Source: Takifugu bimaculatus
Taxonomy: Eukaryota; Chordata; Actinopteri; Tetraodontiformes; Tetraodontidae
Direction of reading: 5' to 3'
DNA length: 64,000 nucleotides
NCBI GenBank assembly: GCA_004026145.2
Contig: CP034977.1
Coordinates: forward strand, 5,118,822 to 5,182,821
Both the position numbers and the translations under genes were made by a program. The notes under the pieces were generated by a model. That model was not told the origin of the DNA and ran no database searches. It saw only the letters and a program-made list of their open reading frames with translations. Shown here piece by piece: positions 1 through 11,121 of this stretch (position 1 is the first letter of the stretch; each line of letters opens with the position of its first letter).

Positions 1-120
1 GGATTATGTTTCCCGGGGATTTGATGAAAGGAAGTCTTTATTACCCAGATGCCCCGAGGGCTGCTGGTCACTGGGCTGTTGCATCATGGGGAGCAGCTGG
101 CACCAAATGGCTCCTGTGTC

Positions 121-175
121 CGTGTGTGTGTGTGGTGTGTGTGTGTGTGTGTGTGTGTGCGTGTGTGTGTGTGTG
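121..175. repeat. (GT)n microsatellite, interrupted
   Basis: Alternating GT with a few interruptions. The long valine-cysteine open frames across it are artefacts of the dinucleotide repeat. Confidence 0.95.
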
Positions 176-365
176 ACACATCTTGCCAGATTCCAGGAAA
201 CAGGAAACTGACTGGCGGGAAAATTGCAGCGGCGGGGGGTCCGCTCTTTTGTCCAAACATAATCCAGTGGGCGCTGTTAACACTCGTTACCCTCCTCCCT
301 CACACACACTCGCGCTTTATTCCAGCTGAAAGCGGCGCCGGCTGCAGCACTGGCGACCACAGACG

Positions 366-434
366 GGCTGGTCCAGTCGCTGGTCCAGTTGCTGGTCCAG
401 TTGCTGGTCCAGTTGCTGGTCCAGTTGCTGGCTG
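366..434. repeat. 15-bp tandem repeat (about 5 copies)
   Basis: Head-to-tail copies of a unit reading roughly TCCAGTTGCTGG plus three bases. The first copy differs slightly. Confidence 0.85.
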
Positions 435-2541
435 GTCCGGCGTGCACACCTCCAGAGATCCAGCTCTGGTTCTGATGCGAGCACAAACGGGCCCGGGTGG
501 GAAGGAGAGCAGAACGTGGTGGGGGGGCTGGATGGATGGCGGAAGAGCCGCAGAAGTCAAAGATCCTCTTTTTCTTATCTCCACGCGCCCCCTCGCAGCC
601 GCTCGGCGCCGTGTCGTGATTTATCCACTCGTGTACCGCGGTCGCTAACGGCCCATTTGTCTGTAAATCCTGGCTCCCCGGCCTCGTCACCATTAATCTC
701 TATAACGTCTCACTCTAATCACACCTTTAAAACTCTTCCTATCAGAGCTGAAAATACGGCGTGGCAGCTCGGAGAGCGGAGCCATAAATCAGCCCGCCGG
801 GCGCCCAGCTTCTCTCTGCTAACTGGCGCTGACGCCATAACGCTCTGGGGGGTTTGGAGCGGTTGTCGGGGACGCGCCCCCGCCTCACCTGGCCGACCTC
901 ACCTTTCCACTCCTGTTCCCACCGTCATCCAGCGTTTGCTAACACGCCTCCCCGCGCTTGTAGCGCCGCTTTGAGGCTAAATGACGTTAGCAACGCGACA
1001 CAAAGGTGGAGAAGCTCCGCGCCCACGGGGGCGTTGGTGGGTAACGAGCCCTCAGCTGGTACCGTAAACGCCGTAATACCCGATAACGGGGCGAACAATT
1101 AACAGATTAGCATGGATGCTGCTGAGCCAGCAGCAGATTTGACCTTCTGTCGGGACGCACAAAAGACTTTTAGCAACTTCTTTAATTTCACAATGGTGTC
1201 CTGTTAATTCGTTCCTTTTCATCCGTCTCTGACACAGACCGGTTGCCATGACAACTGATACAGATACTATTATATTAAGTCACTAATTCCACGTGAGAGT
1301 AGACAAAGTGCTTTGATGAGGGCTTTAGGGGGATTAGGAGGAAACGTTGCAAAGGTTGTGGTTGTGGTTCGCATCCCTGATTCCAACGGCAGGATTCAGG
1401 GATGCAATTAGCCACATTAGCATCTCTCCTAGCTTAGTGCGCTCCAGAATCCATTGCTTCAGTTGTCCTTTTAAAATAAAGGTGTGGGAATGTTCCGGGT
1501 GGAGCCTAATGGAGCTTAATGATTGGCTGCAGATCAATACTCCCACAGATATTCACCTTTCAGTTGGTCTGGGCCACCTGTGTAACTAAAAGATAACGGA
1601 AGACAAAGGTGAATGTTGCTTTAGCCTAAATATTTGCTGGTTCCGGGGTGGCGTCACTTCATGCCTCATTTGGTCCAGCAGCAACTTTTGGCAACATTTG
1701 GCTGTAATTTGGCAGAAGAGGACGAATCCCGATGGAGCTTTTGTGGTCCTGGCTCTCCTCCTGGGTGGGAGGGAAAGCGCCATCACAAACAAACAAACAA
1801 CAAACAAACAAACACGGCAGGTTACGCCACCACCCCGGAGGCCCCGGAGACGGGAACGACCTCGAGGAGCCGCCTGCACCAGCCGATATTTGTGACGTTG
1901 TGTTATGTTCTGATACGTGTCGCGTGCAGGACCTCCGGGCCCGTTTCTGGAGTCATGAGCACCTGCAGACAGGTGCGGTCACATGGGTCCAGCTCGCCGC
2001 CGCGGACACGTGACGCGCGCGGAGGACAGTTAGCTACAATGTGAGCAGCATATGGAGGAGCTCCTGGACAATGGAGCTCTTGTCATGCTGGCCTGAACAA
2101 AGGGGCCGAGACGAGCTGAGAGAGGGTGGCCGGGCCCTGCCAGAGGGGGGGGGAGGTGGACGTGGAGAACTAAAAACATTGGGTGGAGAGGGCCCGGCAC
2201 GCCACCGTGATGACATCACCACGTCCACCGGGTCAGAAGTTCTGGCTTTACGACAGCATGTGGAGCCCAGAGCTGCTTCGGGGGGAGATCCCAGTGTTTC
2301 CAGCTTGTGAAGGTCCCCTCACAGGAACGGGACTGACGATCACACACACACGGGACTGACGATCACACACACACGGAACTAACGATCACACACACACACA
2401 CGGAACAAAAGTTAGCGAGAAATTCAGAGAACAAACGAATCGTTTTAGGATTTAACCAGAAAAAAAACACGCGACGCAACTCTGCTACCAACGGACCACA
2501 GGGAGGAAACCGCGGCGTATTACAGTTATTTAACGCTGCGC

Positions 2542-2581
2542 GCACACACACACACACACACGCACACACACACACACACAC

Positions 2582-2628
<47 letters not shown>
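2542..2628. repeat. (CA)n microsatellite
   Basis: About 87 bp of CA dinucleotides with a few CG interruptions. Shorter CA runs inside a repeated CGATCACAC unit precede it at 2341-2402. Confidence 0.95.
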
Positions 2629-3644
2629 AGCAACGTATCAGCGAGGTTGTGATAAGAAACGCTTGACGGTTTGTGTGAAAGTGAACTGCTGCTGCCTGTC
2701 AGGCGTCGACACGTTTGGATGAAATGTGTCTAATCGGCCAACGTCCAACGGTTCAGCGCCAGTTCCTGCAGCACGCCGCTGCTCCTGGAGGCCTCCAGGG
2801 CCGGCGCTCTGGTTCCTGTGGGGTGAAAGGTGCTATTGTTTGGCCCAACATCAGTGAGCTAGCCTCATGGGGAAACGTCAACACGCGGCAATAAAGAGTT
2901 CTTCATTTACGCCGCTACGCTACGTAGCTAGCATCAGGCAAAGGACCGGACAAACTGTTGTTCCAACGCCTTTGCTTCTGTTTTGTTTTCGCAGTTTTGA
3001 GCCTCCGTAAACGCCAAACTTCCGTCGCCACCCCTTGGAAAGTGTGCGAGTTTCACGGCTTTTGGGGCAATTAGCACCGCCACACGCAAACGAGCTTTGC
3101 GGCGACGGTGCCGAGGGAATGGGCAGATCAAAGGATCGCGCTCTTATCTCCGTAACACGAGGCCGCCAACAGGACCGCCACGTTTTGACCCTTTATCTGG
3201 GAAGATCGGCACCATTTCAACCGCTGATATCGGTGTTTTTCCCGAGGTCGCCTCAGGCGAGGCTAGCTAGCCGAAATCAAGGAAGCCGATGCCGATTCTG
3301 CGATTAGCCTCTGGTGGCTGTTACACATTTAACGCGGCGGCGACCAGAAGAGTCCGTCACCGTTCTGGACGAGTATCTGAGGTATTTGCAGCAGTCGTCA
3401 GGATCTCGTCGCCTGTGAGGGTGGGAAGGAGAGGGGGCAGGACGCAGAAGAAAAGAAGAATCTGGAAGGATTTTAGCCATGAATGGCTGGAAAAGTAGCT
3501 TCATTCAGAGCCCCCCCCCCTTCTGTGCCCTCCCTGCCCCCCAGCACACCATTACAATGCAGGACCCCTCCCCCAAGCCCGACACACACATTAATGCACG
3601 TTCACACACATTAACACACACTCCCTGCCCCCGGGAGAACACAG

Positions 3645-3654
3645 GCGTGGGCGG
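3645..3654 (+). promoter_or_regulatory. EGR-type site upstream of the zfp36-like gene
   Basis: The sequence GCGTGGGCGG is an exact EGR1 consensus. It lies about 20 bp upstream of a TATA-like element (TATTTAAG, about 3672-3679), and the zfp36-like start codon follows at 3883. Immediate-early control of ZFP36-family genes by EGR1 is known in mammals; use of this copy is inference. Confidence 0.6.
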
Positions 3655-3882
3655 GTGGATGGGTTTCCCCAACTATTTAAGCAGATTCCAACAGATGGTC
3701 AAGAACTTTCTTCAGGGCGGCGCAGTTGCTCCAGCAGCTCGGACCTTCGCTCCCACCGCCACCAGACACTTGCTCTCTCCCACCTCCCCTCTCGGCTGTG
3801 CTCTTTGGACCCAGAAAGGCTTTTTTTCTTCTCCACCGTGGCCTCGGACGTCCTGGATTCGGCGAGGACGCTGGACTGAACC

Positions 3883-5251
3883 ATGCCTTCCGACTTTCTG
3901 ACACCTTTTCTGGAACTGGAGGAGGAGTTCTGCAAGGTGAGTGGGTCCAGAACGGCAGGAACCGGGCGAAAACGTAGAGAAAAGTTCTAGAACCTGTGAT
4001 AGCAGAGAGATTTCCTGGTGCTCCACGTTCCTCCCGGAGCCCGCCGTCACGCTCCGGCGCTCCAGGAATGCAGAAGCCTCACATCCATTCTTCTCTTTTG
4101 TTGCCAGAGTTTCCGCAGCCTTGAGGCGCCAGATGGTGCCTGCGGCCCGCAGCAGCGGCAGGGCCTCCGGGTGGCGGGCTTCCAGCGCCGTCACTCCCTC
4201 TGCCCCGTCACCCTCCCCAACTCCAAGTTCAACAGCAGCAGCGGCTCGGAGCTGGGCAGGTCTGTCCGGCTGGGGTCCCAGCGGGGCCTCGGCCCAGCAG
4301 TGGAGCCGGGAGGGCCAGCTGCCCCGGTCCTCGCTCAGCCACATCCCCTTCAGGGTGGACCGCTCGGTCAGCATGATCGAGGGCGGCGTGGGCCACCTGG
4401 AGGACACGCTGCTGGACTGCTCTCCCCCGGGCCTCTTCCTCAGCAACGCCTCGCTGTCCTCCGGCACCTCCAAGCCCGCCACGCCGTCGCCCCACGTCTC
4501 CACTCGCTACAAGACCGAGCTCTGCCGCACCTACGAGGAGAGCGGCACCTGCAAGTACGGCACCAAGTGCCAGTTCGCCCACGGCCTGGACGAGCTCCGC
4601 GGCATCAGCAGGCACCCCAAGTACAAGACGGAGCTGTGCCGCACCTTCCACACCATCGGCTTCTGCCCGTACGGCGCCCGCTGCCACTTCGTCCACAACG
4701 CGGACGAGGCGTCCCCCTCCCCCGGCGCCGCCTCGCCTCAGAGGCCCAAGCTGAGGCCTCCGCTGCTGCGCCACAGCCTGAGCTTCGCCGGCTTCTCCTC
4801 CTCTCCTCACTCCTTCCAAGCGGTTGCGGAGGCGGCGCCGTCGGCCCTCCTCCTCGCCAGAGCCTCCTCCGTCTCCCCCTCCCCCCCCTCCACGGGCAGC
4901 CCTGAACTCCTCTCCCCGCTCCTACCTGAACCAGGGCCCCTCAAGCATTGCCCCTACCCTTTCTCTGGAGTCCCCGACCTCCCCGGGGAGGATCTGGCGC
5001 TACACTTCTGCGCGGTGACCGATTCCACTCGGTGCGTCTCCAAGAACATTCCCTACCACTTCCCCCAGCGGCCGCCCGGTTCCTTCAACGCCCCGCCGGG
5101 TCTCCAGCGCTGCTCCTCGGCCGACTCGCTCTCAGAAGAAGGATACACCTCCTCCTGCTCCCTCAGCTCTTCCTCCAGTGGCAGGGAGTCGCCGAGCTCG
5201 GAAGGCCGCCGGCTGCCCATCTTCAGCCGCCTGTCGGTGACGGACGAGTAG
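3883..5251 (+). CDS. zfp36l1: ZFP36-family CCCH zinc-finger mRNA-decay factor (ZFP36L1/L2-like), two exons, one frame break
   Basis: Exon 1 is 3883-3936 (18 codons, begins MPSDFLTPFLELEEEFCK). A GT-AG intron (3937-4107) follows, then exon 2 at 4108-5251. The family binds AU-rich elements in mRNA 3'UTRs and recruits deadenylases. Two tandem C-x8-C-x5-C-x3-H fingers are intact, each led by YKTEL (about residues 152-215), with the usual 18-residue linker. The 3' end encodes RRLPIFSRLSVTDE, the conserved CNOT1-binding tail. The early RRHS...LPNSKF motif and the single intron after a short first exon point to the L1/L2 branch rather than TTP itself; the paralogue letter is uncertain. The start of exon 2 (through about 4258) is in a different frame from the fingers, so one extra base lies between. 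Removing one base gives 398 residues. Confidence 0.88.
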
Positions 5252-6677
5252 GCGGGAATTCTGCTGTTTGTTCAGGAACTGATGGTCCGATTGTATCCGG
5301 CCAGAATCTGAGTCTGGAGGGTTTTCGGGACCCTCTGCGAGCGCAGTGGATCCGTGTAACTTTGTGCATATTGCATTTCCCATCCCAGCAGCTGTAGTGC
5401 TGCTCAGTGTTTGTCCAGTCCTAGAAGACCTCGTTTCTGTTGATTCTGAGTTTGATTTTGAAAGTTTCTTCCTGTTGAGCCGTTGTTACTGCTGTATACT
5501 GTTGTATACCCGTCTTTAGGAATGTCTGGGGGGGCCTGTTCCTGCTCAGGGGTGGGGGTTCTGTGTGAGAACGTCCTGCATCCGGATTCAAGTGGGATTC
5601 TAGAATTTTTTGGTCTACTGTGTTACCTTTTTACGCTACGCTAATGGCAGCATCGGCCAGCAGCATTCTGCTGTCCTGTTGGGAGCCGCGGGGGCTGAAC
5701 TGACCCCCGGTTGGTTGTAATTGCCTTCACAACGACCACAACGGAGACGTAGCGCCCGTCTCGGCAACCCACCGTCGCTCTAGTTACCAAAGTCAACGTT
5801 AGATTCCCCGCTAACCCACATATAACACCTAGCCTAGCATTTAGCAAGGTAATATAGTGTTATGCTAATGTTGTTATAGTCCAACATTGTTCTAGACTTA
5901 TTTATTTTTGTCGTGTGTTTGCTTTGTGATGGCATTTCTTCAGAGGAATCCCGCTTTACTTATGCACCCGCCACGGCTGTGCGTTCCCCGTCTTCCGTTA
6001 GCTTTAAGGGGGCTTGTGGGGGGGGGAGAAACACTTTTGGCATTCCACATGTTTGTTGCCTTATGGGCTGCTGGGCCTGTGTTGGTCCGCTGGGCCGACG
6101 CTCCGCTCCACCACCTCTCGCTCCTCCCGCCCCCATAAACTGGCGCCGTGTTTTTAGGGCTTCAAAGGAAAACGGTGGCAAAAGGCGTCACACTTTCAGG
6201 AAGTGAGTCGCTGCTCGTGGACTCTTCTTCTTCTTCTCTTGTGAAGCCAATGAAAACAGGCCAACGGGTGAACACACAACGGAAAATTGACGTTTATCTA
6301 TTGGAGCTGCCTTGATGACAATGTGTTTGTAGGCCGACGTTTGTTGCATGCTAGCTAGCTAACGGCGCGGGCTGCGGGGACAAATCAGAGCCGGTTTGAG
6401 TGAAACCTGTTTTTGTCGTCGCCGCGACGTCGACTCGCGCTGGAGAGACGCCCGTCTTTTCTCTTCATCTTGATTTTTTTAACTTAAAATTCTTATTTAT
6501 ATTGTTTTTCAAAACAAAAGCCTATATTGTTCTTTTGTGGTCTCATATAATTTAAGTGCGTTTATTGTTTACATTCCACTGATGACGATGATGATGATGA
6601 TGATGATGATGATGAGTCTGTGTTGATATCCTAGCTCTTTAGCTTAATATATTTGTCAATCGTGATTTCAAAATAAA
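5252..6677 (+). promoter_or_regulatory. 3'UTR of the zfp36-like gene with AU-rich elements and poly(A) signal
   Basis: About 1.4 kb without coding signal ends at AATAAA (6672-6677). It contains a perfect UUAUUUAUU nonamer at 5898-5906, the preferred TTP/ZFP36 binding site, and a near copy (TTATTTAT) at 6493-6500. A GAT microsatellite lies at about 6583-6615. ZFP36-family proteins are known to repress their own mRNAs through such sites, so feedback control is likely here. Confidence 0.7.
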
Positions 6678-7005
6678 AGTGTCTTATAATGAGACCGGCG
6701 TTTGCTTCTTTCGTTCATTTATTGATGAAATCATCATCTCGATGCTTCTGTGGAACCAACAGACCCGATAACCTGATTAAAGAACTTTCGTGGCGTTTAT
6801 GAACAAACGATGCGGCGTTTTTGTCCCTTTTCTGTGTGGATCCTTCACAGATGTTCAATAAAACCCGATTAGCATGATGGACGACCTCCATGCTCATTTC
6901 CCACGAATGCTGCTTCCACGACCTTTTTACCATCATCTGTGTTCCACAAAAAGAACAAAGATGAACTCTTTCTGTCGCGGGCGATTCATTGACAACCCTC
7001 CCATT

Positions 7006-7008
<3 letters not shown>

Positions 7009-7043
<35 letters not shown>

Positions 7044-7220
7044 CGTGTGTGTGTGTGTGGGAAGAGCAGTGAATTTTGTTGCCATTCGGCCAAACAGAGT
7101 AACACACTGGGGAGCAACAGATGCTCAAACAAAGACTTCCTGGAACACAATGAAACACAAAGATACTTGTGACTGATTTCGTTCCATTCACACAAAGTGG
7201 AGCAGAAGTTGTCGATGTTC

Positions 7221-7269
<49 letters not shown>

Positions 7270-7388
7270 GTGTGTGTGTGGTGTGTGTGTGTGTGTGTGT
7301 GTTTTAGTGAATTATTTGCTTGTTTTTCTGTAACTTGTGAATCATCCCGTGTTCAGGACACATGAACACAAAGTAACCTGCTTTCCTG

Positions 7389-7443
<55 letters not shown>

Positions 7444-7539
7444 GTATTCAGAGGATTTCCCTCTGAATGAATAACAGTAGCGTGAAACAGAAGCAGACTC
7501 CCATCACCCACCAACTACTTACCATTCAATCCCCATAGT

Positions 7540-7597
<58 letters not shown>

Positions 7598-7764
7598 GAA
7601 AGGCCAAGGGCCATCCATGGGCAGCCCCTTGGCCCCTCCTTCTCCTCCTGGTCATGCAGCCTTTTGTATTCCTCTGTTTTCCCTTTTCAGCCCAACATCT
7701 GTATGCTAATACTGCTCACTGGGAATGGACCGGAATCATCCTGGGAGAGCGGGTGAGGGGCAGG

Positions 7765-7841
<77 letters not shown>
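7009..7841. repeat. cluster of five long GT microsatellites
   Basis: Arrays at 7009-7059, 7223-7302, 7391-7440, 7543-7595 and 7768-7841 all read GT on the plus strand, separated by 90-175 bp of unique sequence. Together they make over 300 bp of alternating purine-pyrimidine DNA. Confidence 0.95.
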
Positions 7842-8027
7842 CTGGAAGCCACCATGACATTACAAGTCGAGGTTAAAGAACGGACTTGTTCCATTAGCCT
7901 GATATTTTCCAGGTGTTTTCCAGCAGCTGCTTGGTCACAATAAACGTCACATTAACGATGTTGTCACATTAACGATGTTGTCACATGAATGAGTTTCTCC
8001 GGTTTGTTTCCCAGTTTTCCTCCAGGA

Positions 8028-8042
8028 GTCGCCCCCTGCTGG
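8028..8042 (-). promoter_or_regulatory. CTCF-like motif
   Basis: The minus strand reads CCAGCAGGGGGCGAC, a strong match to the vertebrate CTCF core. This is a motif match only; occupancy is unknown. Confidence 0.4.
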
Positions 8043-8124
8043 CCACGTTTGTGTTGGTGTTGGTGAGTTCAAGAACCACGAAGGTTAAAAACCTGCGTTA
8101 AAGAGTGAAAACTTGGTTGTTTGG

Positions 8125-8290
8125 GATTTGGTTTGAGACGGAGAGGGTTTCCGGTTCGAGGCTCCGCCACAACAAGTGTGTCCTGATGGTAGTTCACCTC
8201 CGGGTCGCTGCCCTTGAGCAAAGCTCCGTATGTAAGCCACCTCCTGAATGTGTCCCTGAGGCTGAGGACCAGTGTGGACCCGGGTCCAGA
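8125..8290 (+). mobile_element. degenerate tRNA-type SINE-like fragment
   Basis: A B-box-like GGTTCGAG (8153-8160) is followed about 50 bp later by CCCTTGAGCAAAGC. The same arrangement of B box and CCTTGAGCAAGGCAC block occurs at 47775-48020, so both look like copies of one fish SINE family. The 5' half and the tail here are eroded. Confidence 0.45.
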
Positions 8291-8802
8291 TCTTAGAGAT
8301 GGACCCTAAAACTGAGAGGAAGTCGGGACAACTGGGCTGAAATGGGAATGTGACAGACGGGAATGGGAGCAGGAAAAACACAGGAAGAGTTGTTCTGCCA
8401 TCTAGCGGAGCCTTCAGGAACTTTCTGCAGATTTATCCTCCTGACTACCGAGGAGGAAAATCCCACATTTAAAGAATAGAAGAATATACAATAATGCGAA
8501 GGCTCGACCCAGATGTTCAGGGGGACACGTTTGAACCTCTGGTGGTCGGGAGGCTGCAAAGCTGGAGCTCAGGTCCAGTCAGCAGTGAGTGTGGAGGTTC
8601 TGATCGGGTCTGCTTCTCTCCTTCAGTCCGGAGGAACAGAACAACGTGTCCCAGATGTCTCATTTCCTGCTCTTGGACGATTTCCTCACGGCAACAACTT
8701 TGAAAAGGGAATAAAAAGTTGGGCGACACCCAGCAGCTGCTGGTTGAGGACGTCACCCATGACGTGGCCGGACCTCCATGTGTGAGGACCAGGTTCTCCT
8801 CT

Positions 8803-8862
8803 GATTAGCTCGTCATTGCTGATTAGCTCGTCATTGCTGATTAGCTCGTCATTGCTGATTAG
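8803..8862. repeat. 18-bp tandem repeat (3.3 copies)
   Basis: Three identical copies of GATTAGCTCGTCATTGCT and a partial fourth. Confidence 0.9.
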
Positions 8863-9055
8863 CGGCACATCAGCTAGCTGCCCAAACGTCCTCTCTGGCC
8901 AAGGCTCTTCTCCAGACAGCCCAGCGTTCCTCAGTCCTCGTGGCGAGCGCGTGTGGGCGTGCTGTCGTCCTTGAGATGTAAATGCTAACAGGTATGGTGA
9001 GTGAGGCCTCCTGAGGACCAAACCCAGCTCTGACTGGGTGCCGTTGGGCAGCGGT

Positions 9056-9086
<31 letters not shown>

Positions 9087-9262
9087 TCGGTGCAGTTGCT
9101 GCTGCACAGGTCACCTCCAGGGTGACGTGGGCGCTGGATCGTAGCAACATGTGGGCGAGCTGGAGCCTGTTGGAACCTTTCCTGCCCTCCCCTCAGCTCA
9201 TGGGCCACATGATGGGTGTAACTGGTCTTTATCTTTAGTGGGGGGTCCTTCAGGGAGGGGCT

Positions 9263-9807
9263 GAGTCCATGAGAGTCCATGAGAGTCCATGAGAGCCCAT
9301 GAGAGCCCATGAGAGTCCATGAGAGCCCATGAGAGTCCATGAGAGTCCATGAGAGCCCATGAGAGTCCATGAGAGCCCATGAGAGCCCATGAGAGCCATG
9401 AGAGCCCATGAGAGTCCATGAGAGCCCATGAGAGCCCATGAGAGTCCATGAGAGCCCATGAGAGTCCATGAGAGCCCATGAGAGCCCATGAGAGCCCATG
9501 AGAGTCCATGAGAGCCCATGAGAGTCCATGAGAGCCCATGAGAGTCCATGAGAGTCCATGAGAGCCCATGAGAGCCCATGAGAGTCCATGAGAGTCCATG
9601 AGAGTCCATGAGAGCCCATGAGAGTCCATGAGAGTCCATGAGAGTCCATGAGAGCCCATGAGAGTCCATGAGAGTCCATGAGAGTCCATGAGAGTCCATG
9701 AGAGCCCATGAGAGTCCATGAGAGCCCATGAGAGTCCATGAGAGCCCCTGAGAGCCCATGAGAGCCCATGAGAGCCCATGAGAGTCCATGAGAGTCCATG
9801 AGAGTCC
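9263..9807. repeat. 10-bp minisatellite (about 54 copies)
   Basis: Tandem CATGAGAGTC/CATGAGAGCC units, varying mainly at one T/C position, with a single short unit near 9390. The unit has no stop codon in any minus-strand frame, so three overlapping open frames (200-300 codons, Ser-His-Gly-Leu-rich) arise and are not genes. Confidence 0.95.
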
Positions 9808-10668
9808 CGACCTTTTGCTGCTAAAGGTGGTGCACGTTTCACCCCCCACCTCCATGTGAGACTGGAAACCTGGATAGGGTCGAGCTTCTGGTCCGAGAGC
9901 CCATCGAAGGCCTGGCAGAGGACATGGGGCTGGCTGAGGGGTGCTGGAGGAGGCCGGTCTGGTCAGTACCCCCCCTCAGGGGCGTCTTGGCCTTGGTCCA
10001 GCTGTTGTGGCCTCGGCCTTAATGAATATGGAATATGAGGTGTTTCTGCCTGGGTGAGCAAAGTACTGGGGGGGGGGAGTGAATCAGAAACATTAGCATA
10101 CGGAGAGTGTCAGCGTCTAAATATAGAAGGTGGCAGGTTTCCTTGGAACCAGGGACGGTGCATTAATGAGTGGGAACGGCAGGTAGCCGGGGGGCTGGTG
10201 CCATCTGCGCCCCCTCCACAGATGGAAAAAATCACCCTCAACACGGAATATTAAGAGATGAGATTCCAACGGCTCAATTCAGCAAAGCAATTAACGACTT
10301 AAAGGAAAAGGAAGGCGTGGTCATTCATTATTCATCAGACCAGGAGACGGTTTCAGAGGGGGGGGGGGGGGTGGGGGGGGGGGGTGGACAACCAACCAGG
10401 GACGTTCAAGTGGGGCAGGTGGGGAGACGTGCCGGGAAAAAAGGCTCAAAAGGCAACAAGTGAACCCGGAAAAATGTGCCAAAATCCCAGAGGTGTTGGG
10501 CCACCCCCCCCCCACCCCCCCCAAGGAGAAACAGCCGAACCCTCGTGGGATGAGAACCAAGACTGGTAGTAAGGACGGGTGACGAAGAAGAAGCTTCCGC
10601 TCCCGACGTTCTGCTGTTAAACTCCAGCCTCCAGCCCGGCGCCATCTTGGCTGCAGTTGGGCGCCTCT

Positions 10669-10683
10669 CCACTAGAGGGCGCC
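10669..10683 (+). promoter_or_regulatory. CTCF-like motif
   Basis: CCACTAGAGGGCGCC matches the CTCF core well. It lies between the zfp36-like and pdzd3-like genes. Motif match only. Confidence 0.4.
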
Positions 10684-10692
10684 TCACTACAT

Positions 10693-10738
10693 CAGGTTTG
10701 AACCTACAACCTTCTGAAGCAGGAAGATCACAGTCAAA
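10693..10738 (-). mobile_element. tRNA-like SINE head fragment
   Basis: The minus strand reads CTTCAGAAGGTTGTAGGTTC and continues AAACC, resembling the anticodon-arm to T-arm part of a tRNA-derived SINE. A related minus-strand sequence occurs near 62815-62860. It is too short to be a functional tRNA gene. Confidence 0.35.
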
Positions 10739-11121
10739 CCAGATTCTGGGTCATTCAGGACCCACAGCAGCTGGCAGCGCCTCACATTGTTCTGGAGGCC
10801 CAGTTTGATGAATGAGTTGGTTTCTTAAAGTGGGTTTTTGCACATTAACAACTTGAGCGTCACTTTGATACTTTTTGATTTTCTGCTTTGATCTGCAGAG
10901 ATGAACAGACTATGTTAGGGGTCATCATCACTCACCCTGTGCCCCCCCCCCCTTTCTGTGTCTTGTCTGTGTATTTCCAGGCTGGGCGGGGCTGCTTCCA
11001 GGCTCACGCCCATCACGCACCCTGCACACCTGCACCTCATCAGGTGATCAGCCACACCTGCTTTAAGCCTGGCCCACATCTGGCCTCTGCAGCTCCTGAC
11101 AGACCCGGAGACGGTGGAGCC

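Larger units (their letters stand above)
1..3640. other. gene-free left flank with simple repeats
   Basis: No convincing exon is visible on either strand. Open frames here are short, run through GT/CA tracts and show no family I recognise. The stretch holds a GT array (121-175), a 15-bp repeat (about 366-434), a CAAA-rich tract (about 1788-1815), two CA-rich blocks (2341-2402 and 2542-2628), and otherwise ordinary sequence. It is upstream of the zfp36-like gene and may hold distal control elements, but I cannot identify any. Confidence 0.6.
6678..9262. other. gene-free region with GT arrays and an old SINE-like fragment
   Basis: No exon is recognisable. The stretch holds five GT arrays (annotated separately), a SINE-like fragment near 8125-8290, an 18-bp triplicate at 8803-8862 and a CTCF-like motif at 8028-8042. 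The rest shows nothing I can name. Confidence 0.6.
9808..11121. other. gene-free spacer
   Basis: No exon is seen. It contains poly-G/poly-C runs (about 10356-10383 and 10503-10521), a CTCF-like motif and a tRNA-like fragment, both annotated separately. Confidence 0.55.

Noticed and set aside
4259..4310. Mini-intron that would reconcile the two frames of the zfp36-like gene
   Set aside because: The only GT...AG pair is about 50 bp apart, with no pyrimidine tract or branch site, and the family has no intron here.
8803..8862. Short direct repeats as a CRISPR array
   Set aside because: Copies are contiguous with no spacers, in a vertebrate genome; this is a tandem repeat.
8870..9855. Long minus-strand open frames rich in Ser-His-Gly-Leu-Ser-Trp
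   Set aside because: They are translations of the 10-bp minisatellite, which lacks stops in all three minus-strand frames; no start, domain or splice logic supports a gene.
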